A stretch of DNA of 64,000 bases from Elusimicrobiota bacterium (GCA_041660925.1 JBAZVI010000003.1:186001-250000); one strand, 5' to 3'; counted from the first letter of the stretch, positions 1 to 8,480 are shown. Notes: a model not told the origin generated them from the sequence alone. Program-made: numbers and translations.

Positions 1-411
1 GTGCTCCCAGCCGCTGGTGATCCCCGAGAAGACCAGCCCGAGCGGGAGCCGCCCCTTCCCCGCGGGTCCACCCGCTCCTACGGCGAGGGCGAGGCCGGTC
101 GCGCGCAGGTCCGCTCCGGCGTCGACGCTGGAGAGCGTCGTGTTCGCTCCCTCCGTCGAGAGGAGGAGGACGGCGAGCGAGCCCGTGCTGACGCCCGCGT
201 TGGTGATCTCCGCGTAGCTGGAGCCTCCGGCGAGGATGGAGGGGTCGAGCTCGCGGCAGAGGGCGCGGTGGAGCTGGACCTGGTCGAGATGGGTGGAGCC
301 GAAGGCCAGCGCGAGGTCCGGGCGCGGCACGGTCCGGCGCGCCTGGCGCACGGCGTCCTTCGCCGCGCGGGCGGGGTCCTTGCCGAGGCCGAGTCCGATG
401 CCGATGCGCAT
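1..411 (-). CDS. FIST-domain sensory protein, 3' part cut by window edge
   Basis: Read leftward, the frame opens with MRIGIGLGLGKDPARAAKDA and continues with PDLALAFGSTHLD and the glycine-rich ILAGGSSYAEITNAG, the usual layout of the N-terminal FIST domain, a ligand-sensing module of signal transduction proteins. About 137 codons are visible and the C-terminal half lies outside the window. The ATG at 411 is the first start after an in-frame stop; no clear Shine-Dalgarno is present. It is divergent from the aminotransferase. The FIST assignment is by motif pattern; the ligand is unknown. Confidence 0.7.
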   Translation of the reverse strand, partial: MRIGIGLGLGKDPARAAKDAVRQARRTVPRPDLALAFGSTHLDQVQLHRALCRELDPSILAGGSSYAEITNAGVSTGSLAVLLLSTEGANTTLSSVDAGADLRATGLALAVGAGGPAGKGRLPLGLVFSGITSGWEH

Positions 412-449
412 GAGGTCGTCCGGGGTCGATTACGCGTCCCGGGAATGGT

Positions 450-455
450 ATTCTA
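450..455 (-). promoter_or_regulatory. possible -10 box (TAGAAT) for the FIST gene
   Basis: On the minus strand TAGAAT lies 38 bases before the FIST start, in the 106-base divergent gap. No convincing -35 is seen. Confidence 0.3.
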
Positions 456-517
456 CCCTTATTGGTCCGCCCATGAAGCACCGACGAGAAGAAACCCCCA
501 GGTCCGCAGGAGACCGC

Positions 518-1726
518 ATGCCCGCCACGCTTTCGAACCACGTCCGTCCCGCCCGGCGCACCGAAGGCATCACCTACGCCGTCCGCGACATCGTCGCCCT
601 CGCCCACGAGGTCGCGAAGACCGGCAAGGAGATGCTCTACCTCAACATCGGCGACCCCAACCAGTTCGATTTCGAGACCCCGGCGCCCCTCATCGAGGCC
701 GTGCACAAGGCGATGCTCGAGAACAAGTGCAGCTACTCCCCCTCCTCGGGCATCCCCTCCGCGGTCGAGGCCGTCCGGGAGGAAGCGGGCCGCAACGGCA
801 TCAAGAACATCCTCGACGTCTTCATCACGAGCGGCGGCAGCGAGGCCATCGAGGTCTGCCTCACCGCGCTCGTCGACCGCGGCGAGAACGTGCTCATCCC
901 CTACCCCGGCTACCCGCTCTACGAGGCCGTGCTCGCGAAGCTCGAGGCGAAGGCCGTCCCCTATCTGCTCGACGAGGCGAACGGCTGGCAGCCCGACCTT
1001 GAGGACATGCGCCGGCGCATCGACGCGAAGACCCGCGCCATCGTGCTCATCAACCCCAACAACCCGACCGGCGCCGTCTACACCGAGAAGACCCTGCGCG
1101 GGATCCTCGCGCTCGCGCGCGAGAAGGACCTGCTCGTCTTCGCCGACGAGATCTACGACAAGCTCATCCTCGACGACAAGAAGCACATCTCCATCGCCTC
1201 GCTCGACTCCGAGGCCCCGGTCGTCACCTTCAACGGGCTCTCGAAGGGCTACCTCGCCCCGGGCTGGCGCATCGGCTGGGGCGTCATCAGCGGCGAGGCC
1301 GCGCGCCTGAAGGACTACGTCGCCGCGGTCAACAAGCTCCTGCGCGCGCGCCTGTGCGCGAACCACCCCATGCAGCACGCGATCGCCCCCGCCCTCAAGG
1401 GCCGCCAGGAGCACCTGCGCCCGGCCCTCGAGAAGCTCCGCCGCCGCCGCGACCTCACCTGCCAGATGCTCAACGCCGAGGGGATCTCCTGCGTGCGGCC
1501 CGAGGCGGCCTTCTACGCCTTCCCGAAGATCGACATCGCCGGGCCCGACGAGGAGTTCGTGAAGGACCTCGTGAAGGCCACGGGCGTCGTCACGGTGCAC
1601 GGCAGCGGCTTCGGCGAGAAGCCCGGCACGCGGCACCTGCGCGTCGTCTACCTCCCCCCCGAGGAGACCCTGCGCAAGGCGTACGCGAGCATGCTGCAGT
1701 TCCTGCGCGACCGCCGCCGGCGCTGA
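518..1726 (+). CDS. class I pyridoxal-phosphate aminotransferase, AlaA-like
   Basis: A 402-residue fold-type I aminotransferase, probably making alanine or another amino acid from a 2-oxo acid with glutamate as donor. Diagnostic motifs are NIGDPNQFDF near the N-terminus, INPNNPTGAVY, FADEIYDKLILDD (PLP pyridine Asp and Tyr) and the Schiff-base lysine in FNGLSKGYLAPGWRIGW. Length is normal for the AlaA/AspC group. The ATG at 518 is chosen over upstream in-frame starts because GGAG sits 6-7 bases before it and the protein then begins where homologues begin. uvsE starts 2 bases after the stop. The substrate is inferred from overall resemblance to AlaA. Confidence 0.85.
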   Translation: MPATLSNHVRPARRTEGITYAVRDIVALAHEVAKTGKEMLYLNIGDPNQFDFETPAPLIEAVHKAMLENKCSYSPSSGIPSAVEAVREEAGRNGIKNILDVFITSGGSEAIEVCLTALVDRGENVLIPYPGYPLYEAVLAKLEAKAVPYLLDEANGWQPDLEDMRRRIDAKTRAIVLINPNNPTGAVYTEKTLRGILALAREKDLLVFADEIYDKLILDDKKHISIASLDSEAPVVTFNGLSKGYLAPGWRIGWGVISGEAARLKDYVAAVNKLLRARLCANHPMQHAIAPALKGRQEHLRPALEKLRRRRDLTCQMLNAEGISCVRPEAAFYAFPKIDIAGPDEEFVKDLVKATGVVTVHGSGFGEKPGTRHLRVVYLPPEETLRKAYASMLQFLRDRRRR

Positions 1727-1728
1727 GC

Positions 1729-2694
1729 GTGCTTCGCCTCGGGCTCTGCTGCCTCTTCCTCAGGGAGCCCATCCGCTGCCGCACGACGACGGCCAAGGCC
1801 CTGCGCCCGCTGCGCCGTAAGGAGCGGCTCGCGCGCGTTTCGGCGCTCTGCCTGAACAACGTCGCAAGTCTCAAGGCGTCGGTGGAGGCGGTCACCCGTC
1901 TGGGGATCGGGGCCTTTCGCATCCAGAGCGGACTCTTCCCGCGGGCCACTCACCCCGAGGTCGGCTATCGGCTGGAGGAACTCCCCGACCGCCGGCGCAT
2001 CCTCGCGCTGGCCGCGGAGGTCCGCGCGCTCGCGAAGGCTCAGGGGATCCGCCTGAGCTTCCATCCCGACCAGTTCGTGGTCCTTTCCTCCGCGCGCCCG
2101 GAGGTCGTGGACTCCTCTTTGCGGGAGCTCGAGTTCCAGGGTCTGCAGGCGGAGCTCTTCGGGGCGGAGGTCATCAACATCCATGGGGGCGGGGCCGAGG
2201 GCGGCAAGGCCGCCGCGCTCGCGCGCTTCAAGACTTCGTTCCGTCGGCTTTCGCTTCGCGTTCGGAGGCGGCTGAGTCTCGAGAACGATGACCGCGTCTA
2301 CACACCGAGAGACCTGCTGCCCCTCTGCCGTGAGCTCGGGGTCCCGCTCGTCTACGACGCTCATCATCACCGCTGCCTGCCCGACGGCCTGAGCGTGTCG
2401 GCGGCGACCCGGGCCGCGGCGGCGACCTGGAAGCGGCTCGGCCGCGCGCGCGGTTCGTGCTCCTCTCGCGCCGTCCTCCGGGGTGGCGACCGGGTCCCCG
2501 GAGGGCGCGAGCCCTACTTCCACATCTCCTCGCCGCGCGCGGGCTGGCGCGGGGGCGACCCCCGGCCGCACGCCGACTACATCGATCCGCGCGACTTTCC
2601 GAAGTGCTGGCTGCGCGGACGCGTCACGGTGGACGTCGAAGCGAAGGCCAAGGAACTCGCGATCCTGCGCCTGCGCGGCGACCTCGGGCTTTAA
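1729..2694 (+). CDS. uvsE: UV damage endonuclease UvsE/UVDE
   Basis: A 321-residue TIM-barrel endonuclease that nicks DNA 5' of UV photoproducts. The GTG start gives VLRLGLCC, the standard opening of the family. SFHPDQFVVLSS, VINIHGGGAEGGK, LSLENDDRVYTPRDLL and VYDAHHHRCLPDG carry the metal-binding His, Glu and Asp residues, and the end DFPKCWLRGRVTVDVEAKAKE is typical. It starts 2 bases after the aminotransferase stop, so the two are probably co-transcribed. Its TAA overlaps the stop of the convergent exported protein through a shared TTAA. Confidence 0.9.
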   Translation: MLRLGLCCLFLREPIRCRTTTAKALRPLRRKERLARVSALCLNNVASLKASVEAVTRLGIGAFRIQSGLFPRATHPEVGYRLEELPDRRRILALAAEVRALAKAQGIRLSFHPDQFVVLSSARPEVVDSSLRELEFQGLQAELFGAEVINIHGGGAEGGKAAALARFKTSFRRLSLRVRRRLSLENDDRVYTPRDLLPLCRELGVPLVYDAHHHRCLPDGLSVSAATRAAAATWKRLGRARGSCSSRAVLRGGDRVPGGREPYFHISSPRAGWRGGDPRPHADYIDPRDFPKCWLRGRVTVDVEAKAKELAILRLRGDLGL

Positions 2695-3899
2695 GGTCCC
2701 AGGAGCCGGAAGCTGACTCCGTCGTAGGACGAGCCGGCGCTCGTGCGCGTCGTGAAGGGCATGAGACGCTCGAGTTCGGCCGCGGCCTTCGCGGGCGGGA
2801 GCCCGCGCGAGAGGATGAGGTCGAGGTACATGAAGTCGGCGACGGCGCTCGCCGCCCAGTCGACGGTCTGCGCGAAGCCCGAGATCGGGAAGCGTGGGCC
2901 GGAGGCGAGTCTCCGCTGGAGCTCGGCGGGGACCTTCCCCTTCATCACCTCGCAGGCGCCGAAGTGGACGAGCTCGATGTTCGTCCCGACGCGCAGCGGC
3001 TCGGTCAGCGCGTCGGCGTCGGCGGGACCGGAGTCCGTGTGGAGGCCTTCTTCGCTGCCGTGGGCTGAGAAGTAGAGCACGACGGGCTCGGCCAGCAGGG
3101 AGGCCTCGCGCACCCACTTCGCCAGGCTGGCTTTGTCGGTGTAGAAGCGATGGCGGACCTGGACGGCGGGCGTGCGCGTGAAGAAGACCTTGAGCATGTC
3201 GCCGTAGGAGTACTCCCGTTCGGAGAGGTCCGACTCCCAGCGGGACTCGAGCACCACCAGCCAGCGGCGGCCGGCCGCCGGTTCGACGCGCGTGCCGTTC
3301 CAGTCCGACCACTTCGCGGCGCCGTCCGCGCGCCAGCGTCCGCGAAGGGCGCTCCCGTCCTCGGAGAGGCGGAACTCCCCCTCTCCCTTCTTCTGGTCGC
3401 TGTAGCGGAAGCGCAGGGCCCCGTCCCGCACGCGTCCTTCCAGCGACCCTCCGGAGAAAGAGTAGTAGCCCAGGACGCGCTCGCCCGAGCGGCTCAGGCG
3501 CAGGCGCCCGAAGTCGGTCTGCCAGAGGCCTTCGAATCCCACGGCGTCGCCGGCTCGGACGCGGCGCCGGCCCTTCCAGGGGTTCCACGCGGAACCGCCG
3601 CGGGGGAGCCGTTCCCCCTCGAAGGACTCCCCGTCGGCGGAGAGCCGGAAGCGGCCCTGGCCGGAGGCGTCGGGCTCCTGATAGGCGAAGATGAGCTCGT
3701 CGGCGGCGCGGCGGCCTTCGATGGCGCAGGCGGCTCCTCCCATCGTGTAGCTCCCGCGCACGCTCGCGCTGGACTCGTGCAGGGTCATGTCGCCGTAGCT
3801 CGTGCTCCACTCGCCCTCGAAGCTCCGGGGAGCGGCGGCGGCGGGATCGGCGAGCGCGAGGACCGCCGCGGCGAGGAGGAAGCGGAGGGGCTTGTTCAT
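2691..3899 (-). CDS. exported protein with duplicated beta-rich repeats and a caspase/CHAT-like C-terminal domain
   Basis: A 402-residue protein with a clear signal peptide (MNKPLRFLLAAAVLALADPA). Residues about 28-113 and 123-205 are two copies of a Trp/Gly-rich unit (FEGEWSTSYG / FEGLWQTDFG at the start, then GRFRLSADG / GEFRLSEDG). The last 180 residues show VVLYFSAHGSEEG (His280) followed by LVHFGACEVMKG (Cys316), the spacing and context of the His-Cys dyad of clan CD proteases, closest in look to CHAT domains. It may therefore be an exported or cell-surface protease. It has a TACAAT -10 box six bases before the ATG and lies behind the ahcY terminator. The family assignment is inference from two motifs. 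Confidence 0.6.
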   Translation of the reverse strand: MNKPLRFLLAAAVLALADPAAAAPRSFEGEWSTSYGDMTLHESSASVRGSYTMGGAACAIEGRRAADELIFAYQEPDASGQGRFRLSADGESFEGERLPRGGSAWNPWKGRRRVRAGDAVGFEGLWQTDFGRLRLSRSGERVLGYYSFSGGSLEGRVRDGALRFRYSDQKKGEGEFRLSEDGSALRGRWRADGAAKWSDWNGTRVEPAAGRRWLVVLESRWESDLSEREYSYGDMLKVFFTRTPAVQVRHRFYTDKASLAKWVREASLLAEPVVLYFSAHGSEEGLHTDSGPADADALTEPLRVGTNIELVHFGACEVMKGKVPAELQRRLASGPRFPISGFAQTVDWAASAVADFMYLDLILSRGLPPAKAAAELERLMPFTTRTSAGSSYDGVSFRLLGP

Positions 3900-3905
3900 G
3901 ACGGC

Positions 3906-3911
3906 ATTGTA
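3906..3911 (-). promoter_or_regulatory. -10 box TACAAT, leaderless start of the caspase-like gene
   Basis: TACAAT ends six bases before the ATG, so transcription would begin at or beside the start codon. There is no Shine-Dalgarno. Confidence 0.45.
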
Positions 3912-3921
3912 GAAAGAAAAA

Positions 3922-3946
3922 CCCCCGCCCGGACCGCGGGCGGGGG
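3922..3946 (-). terminator. rho-independent terminator of ahcY
   Basis: A perfect 10-bp GC stem with a 5-base loop is followed on the minus strand by TTTTTCTTTC, 16 bases after the ahcY stop. Confidence 0.85.
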
Positions 3947-3961
3947 TCTTCTCTCCCGGGC

Positions 3962-5275
3962 TCAATACCGGTAGTTGTCGGCCTTGAAAGGCCCTTCGAC
4001 CGGGATGCCGAGGTAGGAGGCCTGCTTCTCGGTGAGCTTCGTGAGCTTCGCTCCGAGCTTGCCGAGGTGGAGGCGGGCGACCTTCTCGTCGAGCAGCTTG
4101 GGCAGCACGTAGACCTGGTTCTGGTACTTGCCCTTGCCGCGGGTCCCCCAGAGCTCGATCTGCGCGAGCACCTGGTTCGTGAAGGAGTTGCTCATCACGA
4201 AGCTCGGGTGGCCCGAGGCGCAGCCGAGGTTCACGAGCCGGCCCTCGGCGAGCAGGGTGACGCGCTTGCCGCCGGGCCACTCGTACTGGTCCACCTGCGG
4301 CTTCACGGTGAGCTTCTTGAGCTTCTTGTCGTTCTCGAGACCCGCGACGTCGATCTCGATGTCGAAGTGGCCGATGTTGCAGACGATGGCCTGGTGCTTC
4401 ATCGCGTCGAGGTGCTTGCGGGTGATGATGTCGCAGCAGCCGGTCGTCGTGACGAAGATGTCGGCCGTCGGGGCCGCCTCGTCCATCGTGACGACCTGGT
4501 AGCCTTCCATGCAGGCCTGCAGAGCGTTGATGGGGTCGATCTCGGTGACGAGCACGCGCGCGCCCATGCCGCGCAGGGCCTGGCAGCAGCCCTTGCCCAC
4601 GTCGCCGTAGCCGGCGACCACGCAGGTCTTGCCCGCGATCATGACGTCGGTGGCGCGCTTGATGCCGTCGATGAGCGACTCGCGGCAGCCGTAGAGGTTG
4701 TCGAACTTCGACTTCGTGCAGGAGTCGTTGACGTTGATGGCCGGGCACTTCAGGTTGCCCTTGGCGGCGCGCTGGTAGAGGCGGTGCACGCCGGTCGTGG
4801 TCTCCTCGGTGATCCCGTGGATGTCCTTGAGCAGTTCGGGGCGCTTGTCGTGCACGAGGTTCGTGAGGTCCCCGCCGTCGTCGAGGATCATGTTGAGGTA
4901 GGAGCCGTCGGGCCAGCGCAGGGTCTGCTCGAGGCACCAGTCGTACTCCTCGTTGGTCTCCCCTTTCCAGGCGAAGACGGGGATGCCGCGCTTCGCCATG
5001 GCGGCCGCCGCGTGGTCCTGGGTCGAGAAGATGTTGCAGGAGGACCAGCGGACGGAGCCGCCGAGCTCGGTCAGCGTCTCCATGAGCACGGCCGTCTCGA
5101 TGGTCATGTGGAGGGAGCCGCCGATGCGCGCGCCGGCGAGGGGCTTCTTGCCCTTGAACTCCTCGCGCAGGGCCATCAGGCCCGGCATCTCGTGGCGGGC
5201 GATCTCGATCTCCTTCTCTCCGAACTCGGCGAGCGAGATGTCCTTGACCTTGTAATCCATGGTAGCGGTGCTCAT
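3962..5275 (-). CDS. ahcY: adenosylhomocysteinase (S-adenosylhomocysteine hydrolase)
   Basis: A 437-residue cytosolic NAD-dependent enzyme that splits S-adenosylhomocysteine into adenosine and homocysteine, clearing the product of SAM-dependent methylations. All hallmarks are present: GGSLHMTIETAVL, NVNDSCTKSKFDN, the NAD-binding GYGDVGKGCCQALRG, and the C-terminal KADNYRY. The start is fixed by a strong GGAGGAGG just before the ATG. The gene stands alone with its own terminator. Confidence 0.97.
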   Translation of the reverse strand: MSTATMDYKVKDISLAEFGEKEIEIARHEMPGLMALREEFKGKKPLAGARIGGSLHMTIETAVLMETLTELGGSVRWSSCNIFSTQDHAAAAMAKRGIPVFAWKGETNEEYDWCLEQTLRWPDGSYLNMILDDGGDLTNLVHDKRPELLKDIHGITEETTTGVHRLYQRAAKGNLKCPAINVNDSCTKSKFDNLYGCRESLIDGIKRATDVMIAGKTCVVAGYGDVGKGCCQALRGMGARVLVTEIDPINALQACMEGYQVVTMDEAAPTADIFVTTTGCCDIITRKHLDAMKHQAIVCNIGHFDIEIDVAGLENDKKLKKLTVKPQVDQYEWPGGKRVTLLAEGRLVNLGCASGHPSFVMSNSFTNQVLAQIELWGTRGKGKYQNQVYVLPKLLDEKVARLHLGKLGAKLTKLTEKQASYLGIPVEGPFKADNYRY

Positions 5276-5306
5276 TTCCTCCTCCGTGATATGCGTCTGA
5301 AAGGGG

Positions 5307-5312
5307 ATTATA
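5307..5312 (-). promoter_or_regulatory. possible -10 box (TATAAT) of ahcY
   Basis: TATAAT on the minus strand lies 31 bases upstream of the ahcY ATG. A matching -35 is not evident. No SAH-riboswitch-like fold was seen in the short leader. Confidence 0.4.
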
Positions 5313-5332
5313 GCGGATTTCCCGTCGGAGGA

Positions 5333-5725
5333 CTAGGGCGTCTTCGGCGGGTCGCCGATGAGCTCGCGCACCGCGGCGAGGAGGGCGGAGAAAGCGGCCG
5401 GTTTGTGAAGCAGGCGGACGCGCGGGTCCTCGAGCGGGACGGCCGCGCGGATCTCTTCGGCGCGCAGGCCCGTCAGGAAGATCACGGGCAGGTCCTTGGG
5501 CAGCTCGGCGCTCCCGCGCAGCGCGCGGTAGGCATCGAGGCCGGTCCCGTAGCCGGGCATCATGATGTCGGTCACGATGAGGGCCGGCCGCAGCGCTTCG
5601 GCCTGCAGCACGGCCTGGCGGGCGTCGGCGCAGGAGCTCACGCGCCAGCCCTGCGCCTCGAGGCGGTCGACCAGGGCCTCGAGGAGCTGCGTGTTGTCGT
5701 CGACGACGAGGATGAGGGGGCGCAC
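5333..5725 (-). CDS. stand-alone receiver-domain response regulator
   Basis: A 130-residue CheY-like receiver with no output domain. LILVVDDN carries the acidic pair, IVTDIMMPG the phospho-accepting Asp, IFLTG the conserved Thr and LLHKPAAF the conserved Lys. The GTG at 5725 is the only suitable start in frame. It is divergent from a LuxR-type regulator 52 bases away. Single-domain receivers usually act by protein-protein contact; the partner is unknown. Confidence 0.85.
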   Translation of the reverse strand: MRPLILVVDDNTQLLEALVDRLEAQGWRVSSCADARQAVLQAEALRPALIVTDIMMPGYGTGLDAYRALRGSAELPKDLPVIFLTGLRAEEIRAAVPLEDPRVRLLHKPAAFSALLAAVRELIGDPPKTP

Positions 5726-5764
5726 GGGGGTCCCGGGAGTGTAGCAACTCCCGCTCCGGAGAGC

Positions 5765-5770
5765 TATAAT
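5765..5770 (+). promoter_or_regulatory. -10 box TATAAT, leaderless start of the NarL-type regulator
   Basis: Consensus TATAAT ends seven bases before the ATG at 5778. No Shine-Dalgarno and no good -35 at 17 bp. Confidence 0.5.
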
Positions 5771-5777
5771 GCGGGCC

Positions 5778-6470
5778 ATGCCCAAAGTCACAAAATCGAA
5801 GAAGGGTCCCAAGGGGCTGCGCGTCATGCTCGCGGACGACGAGACGCTCTTCCGCGACGTGATCAAGGACATGCTCTCCCAGGAGAAGGGCTTCTTCGTC
5901 GTGGGCGAAGCGAGCGACGGCGCCGAGGCGGTCAAGGTCGCCACCGAGCTCAAGCCCGACGTCATCCTCATGGACATCGGCATGGGAGGAGGGATGAGCG
6001 GCATCCAGGCGACGGCCGCCATCACCCAGAAGCTCCCCGGCATCCGCGTGCTCATGCTCTCGGCCTACAACGACGACCTCCACGTCATGGAGTCGGTCCA
6101 GGCCGGAGCCTTCGGCTATCTTTCGAAGAAGCTCCCCCCCGCCGAGCTCGTCAAGGCGCTCAAGGCCTTCGCCGACGCCGGTACGATGCTGCCGCCGCCC
6201 GTCATGGAGAAGGCGGTCGCCCGGCTCCAGCGGATGCAGTCGGTGATGACCCCGCTCGGCTCGGCGACGCCCACCCAGATGCGCGTGCTCGCCCTGCTCG
6301 GGATGGGCAAGAGCAACAAGGAGATCGCCGAGGAGCTGGGCTGCAACGTCAAGACGGTCAAGAACCACCTCAACGTCCTCTTCCAGAAGTTCGACGTCAA
6401 GAACCGCACCGAAGCGGTCGTGAAGGCCATCAAGGCCGGCCTCATCGCCGGCCGCGAAGGTTCCCGGTAG
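5778..6470 (+). CDS. NarL/FixJ-family response regulator
   Basis: A 230-residue regulator with an N-terminal receiver (VMLADDETLFRD, phospho-Asp in VILMDIGMGGG, Thr/Ser in LMLSAYN, Lys in GYLSKKLPP) and a C-terminal LuxR-type helix-turn-helix (TPTQMRVLALLGMGKSNKEI then NVKTVKNHLNVLFQKF). It should bind DNA when phosphorylated. The ATG at 5778 is preferred to the one at 5769 because the latter overlaps the -10 box. The deaminase-like gene starts 3 bases after its stop. Confidence 0.93.
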   Translation: MPKVTKSKKGPKGLRVMLADDETLFRDVIKDMLSQEKGFFVVGEASDGAEAVKVATELKPDVILMDIGMGGGMSGIQATAAITQKLPGIRVLMLSAYNDDLHVMESVQAGAFGYLSKKLPPAELVKALKAFADAGTMLPPPVMEKAVARLQRMQSVMTPLGSATPTQMRVLALLGMGKSNKEIAEELGCNVKTVKNHLNVLFQKFDVKNRTEAVVKAIKAGLIAGREGSR

Positions 6471-6472
6471 GG

Positions 6473-6907
6473 ATGCCTCCCCGCCGCAAGCCCCGGCAGC
6501 GCGAAGACGGCCTCGCCGCGCGCGACCGCGAGCTCGTCGCCGAGGCTCGGCGCCTCGTGCGCGCGCGCTTCCGCCAGAACTACCACCATCTCGCCTGCGC
6601 GCTGCGCACGCGCGCCGGGCGGGTCTTCTCAGGGGTACACCTCGAGGCCTACGTCGGGCGCGTGGCCGTCTGCGCCGAGGCGGTCGCGCTCGGCGTCGCG
6701 GCCAGCGCGGCGGGCGACACCGACGTGGACGTCATCGTCACCGTGGACCGCAACGGCACGGTCGTCTCTCCCTGCGGACTCTGCCGCGAGATGCTCACCG
6801 ACTTCGCCCCCGACGCCCGGGTGGTCGTCCCCGGGAACGGGACGCTCGACCTCCTGCCCGTCTCCGACCTCCTTCCCCGCAAGTACCGCCGCTTCCATAA
6901 GGACTGA
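6473..6907 (+). CDS. cytidine/blasticidin deaminase-like zinc enzyme
   Basis: A 144-residue member of the cytidine deaminase fold. VCAEAVALG supplies the zinc Cys and catalytic Glu, and SPCGLCREML supplies the PCxxC pair. RTRAGRVFSGVHLEAYVGR matches the substrate-side segment of the small tetrameric deaminases. Most homologues have CAER where this has CAEA, so substrate preference may differ. It follows the regulator by 2 bases and is likely co-transcribed. Confidence 0.75.
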   Translation: MPPRRKPRQREDGLAARDRELVAEARRLVRARFRQNYHHLACALRTRAGRVFSGVHLEAYVGRVAVCAEAVALGVAASAAGDTDVDVIVTVDRNGTVVSPCGLCREMLTDFAPDARVVVPGNGTLDLLPVSDLLPRKYRRFHKD

Positions 6908-6925
6908 AGTCGCTTCCAGGTCCCA

Positions 6926-6954
6926 TTGACAGGGGGCGGCCGTGGGCTTACACT
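6926..6954 (+). promoter_or_regulatory. sigma-70-type promoter of the metallophosphoesterase
   Basis: TTGACA at 6926-6931, a 17-base spacer and TACACT at 6949-6954. It excludes the longer GTG start at 6942. Confidence 0.7.
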
Positions 6955-6986
6955 TTATCGTCTTGAACTATCCAGACGGTTGGGAG

Positions 6987-7946
6987 ATGGGCGGCCGGGC
7001 GATCCGTGAGGCGCTGCATGCACAACGGCCTCAACCCCTGCTGGAGCGCTGGGCCTACGAGGACCTGCGCGGCTTCGTGCGCCGCGGCGAGGACTGGGCC
7101 GAGCTCATGCGCCGCGCCTCCCCCTGGCGCACCCGCGTCCAGCTCGACCGCCTCGACGCCTCGCCCCGCCGGGAGAACGAGAGCTTCCGCTTCGCCGTGC
7201 TCGGCGATGCGGAGCCCGGCCGCTTCTGGTTCACTCGGGCCCTCTTCGGGGTCGAGGGGATGTTCCCTTCCCAGCTCAAGGACATCCACACGCGCGGGGT
7301 GGACTTCGTCATGCAGCTCGGCGACATGGTCAGTCGCGGCAGCGTGCCCAACTACCTGCGCTTCTTCCGCGAGCTCGAGGCCTGCGGCGGGACGACGCCC
7401 TACCTGAGCGTCGTCGGCAACCACGACCGCCGCTTCCCGCACGGGCGCTCGGACACCGCGCTCTACGGGGCCCTCTTCGGCCCCACCGACTGGTTCTTCG
7501 ACCGCGGCCCCGTCCGCTTCGTGGTGCTCGACACGAGCGCTCGGCGGCTCAGCGAAGGGCAGCTCCTCTGGCTCGACCGCGCGCTGGACACCGAGCGGCG
7601 CAAGGTCGTTTTCACGCACGTGCCCCCCGCCGCGCTGGGCTCCTGGACGGACTTCGCCGGCCGACGCCGCGCGCTCGGGGGCTTCAAGGACGGGGCGGTG
7701 GAGTTCGTGAAGATGATGTCGCGCCGGCGCGTGGACCGCGTCTACTTCGGACACATCCATGCCTTCGGCGTGCAGGAGCTCGACGGGGTCCGCTACGTCC
7801 TCAGCGGCGGCGGCGGCTCGCCGCTCTACCCTCTGGGTCTGCAGGGGCAGTTCTACCACTACCTCAGCGTCGAGATCGGTCCCGCGGGCGCGCGGGAGAC
7901 CGTCTACTGCGCCGACGGCCGCTCCTTCGACATCGCCGGCCGCTGA
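6987..7946 (+). CDS. calcineurin-like metallophosphoesterase
   Basis: About 319 residues with the full metal-binding set: FAVLGDAE, LGDMVSRG, VVGNHDRRF, VFTHVPP and FGHIHAFG. It should hydrolyse a phosphoester with two metal ions; the substrate cannot be told. No signal peptide. The frame is open from GTG 6942, but that lies between the -35 and -10 boxes. ATG 6987 (preceded by GGGAG) is used here; an in-frame TTG at 6963, eight bases after the -10 box, would be an alternative leaderless start. Convergent with the nitroreductase. Confidence 0.85.
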   Translation: MGGRAIREALHAQRPQPLLERWAYEDLRGFVRRGEDWAELMRRASPWRTRVQLDRLDASPRRENESFRFAVLGDAEPGRFWFTRALFGVEGMFPSQLKDIHTRGVDFVMQLGDMVSRGSVPNYLRFFRELEACGGTTPYLSVVGNHDRRFPHGRSDTALYGALFGPTDWFFDRGPVRFVVLDTSARRLSEGQLLWLDRALDTERRKVVFTHVPPAALGSWTDFAGRRRALGGFKDGAVEFVKMMSRRRVDRVYFGHIHAFGVQELDGVRYVLSGGGGSPLYPLGLQGQFYHYLSVEIGPAGARETVYCADGRSFDIAGR

Positions 7947-7956
7947 CGTCGGGTCC

Positions 7957-8466
7957 TTACTTCCCCCCGAACCTCTCCCAGTGCAGGACGGACGCCAGAG
8001 GACGCTTGGGCACGCGCCGGCCTTCCTTTCCCGCGTAGCCGAGCGCGATCAGCGAGAGCAGCCGGTAGCGGGCCGGGTCCGCGCCGAGGAGGCGGACGAT
8101 CTCGGGCGCATAGGGCTTCTTGTCGCCGGCCACCCAGCAGGACTGGACCTTGAGAGAGGCCGCGGCGACGAGGATGTTCTCGGTCGCGGCGCTGCCGTCC
8201 TCGAGGAAGTACTTCGCGTCGGCCGCCGTGAGCACGGCGACGCAGGCGGGCGCCCGGCGGATGAACTTCCCGTACTCGGTGACGTCCGCGATGCGCGCGC
8301 GCAGGCCGGCCCCGGTCACGACGACGAACTCCCAGGGCTGGATGTTGCGCGCCGTGGCGGCCCGGCGTCCGGCGTCGACGATCTTCGAGAGCGTCGCCCG
8401 CGGCACCGGCTTGGGCAGGTAGAGGCGGGTGCTGTGGCGTTCGGCGATGGCTCTAAGGGTGTCCAT
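7957..8466 (-). CDS. nitroreductase-family FMN oxidoreductase
   Basis: A 169-residue protein with HSTRLYLPKPVPRATL, the arginine/serine segment that binds FMN phosphate, then AATARNIQPWEFVVVTG and SCWVAGDKKPYAPEI, followed by the typical LIALGYAGKEGRRVPKRPL. It should reduce nitro or quinone-like compounds with NAD(P)H. GGAG lies five bases before ATG 8466. It is downstream of the EamA permease in the same direction, separated by part of a palindromic repeat. Confidence 0.85.
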   Translation of the reverse strand: MDTLRAIAERHSTRLYLPKPVPRATLSKIVDAGRRAATARNIQPWEFVVVTGAGLRARIADVTEYGKFIRRAPACVAVLTAADAKYFLEDGSAATENILVAAASLKVQSCWVAGDKKPYAPEIVRLLGADPARYRLLSLIALGYAGKEGRRVPKRPLASVLHWERFGGK

Positions 8467-8480
8467 TTTTCTCCATTTCC

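Noticed and set aside
1648..3810. A 720-codon minus-strand frame over uvsE and the exported protein
   Set aside because: Arg/Pro/Ala-rich composition and overlap with two well-supported genes mark it as a shadow frame.
5276..5330. Possible SAH riboswitch upstream of ahcY
   Set aside because: The leader is only about 30 bases between the -10 box and the Shine-Dalgarno and shows no pseudoknot-like pairing.
4067..6907. A 946-codon open frame on the plus strand
   Set aside because: It runs antisense to ahcY and through a regulator gene in the wrong frame; long open frames on the wrong strand are expected at this G+C. Only its last part, from 6473, is a real gene.
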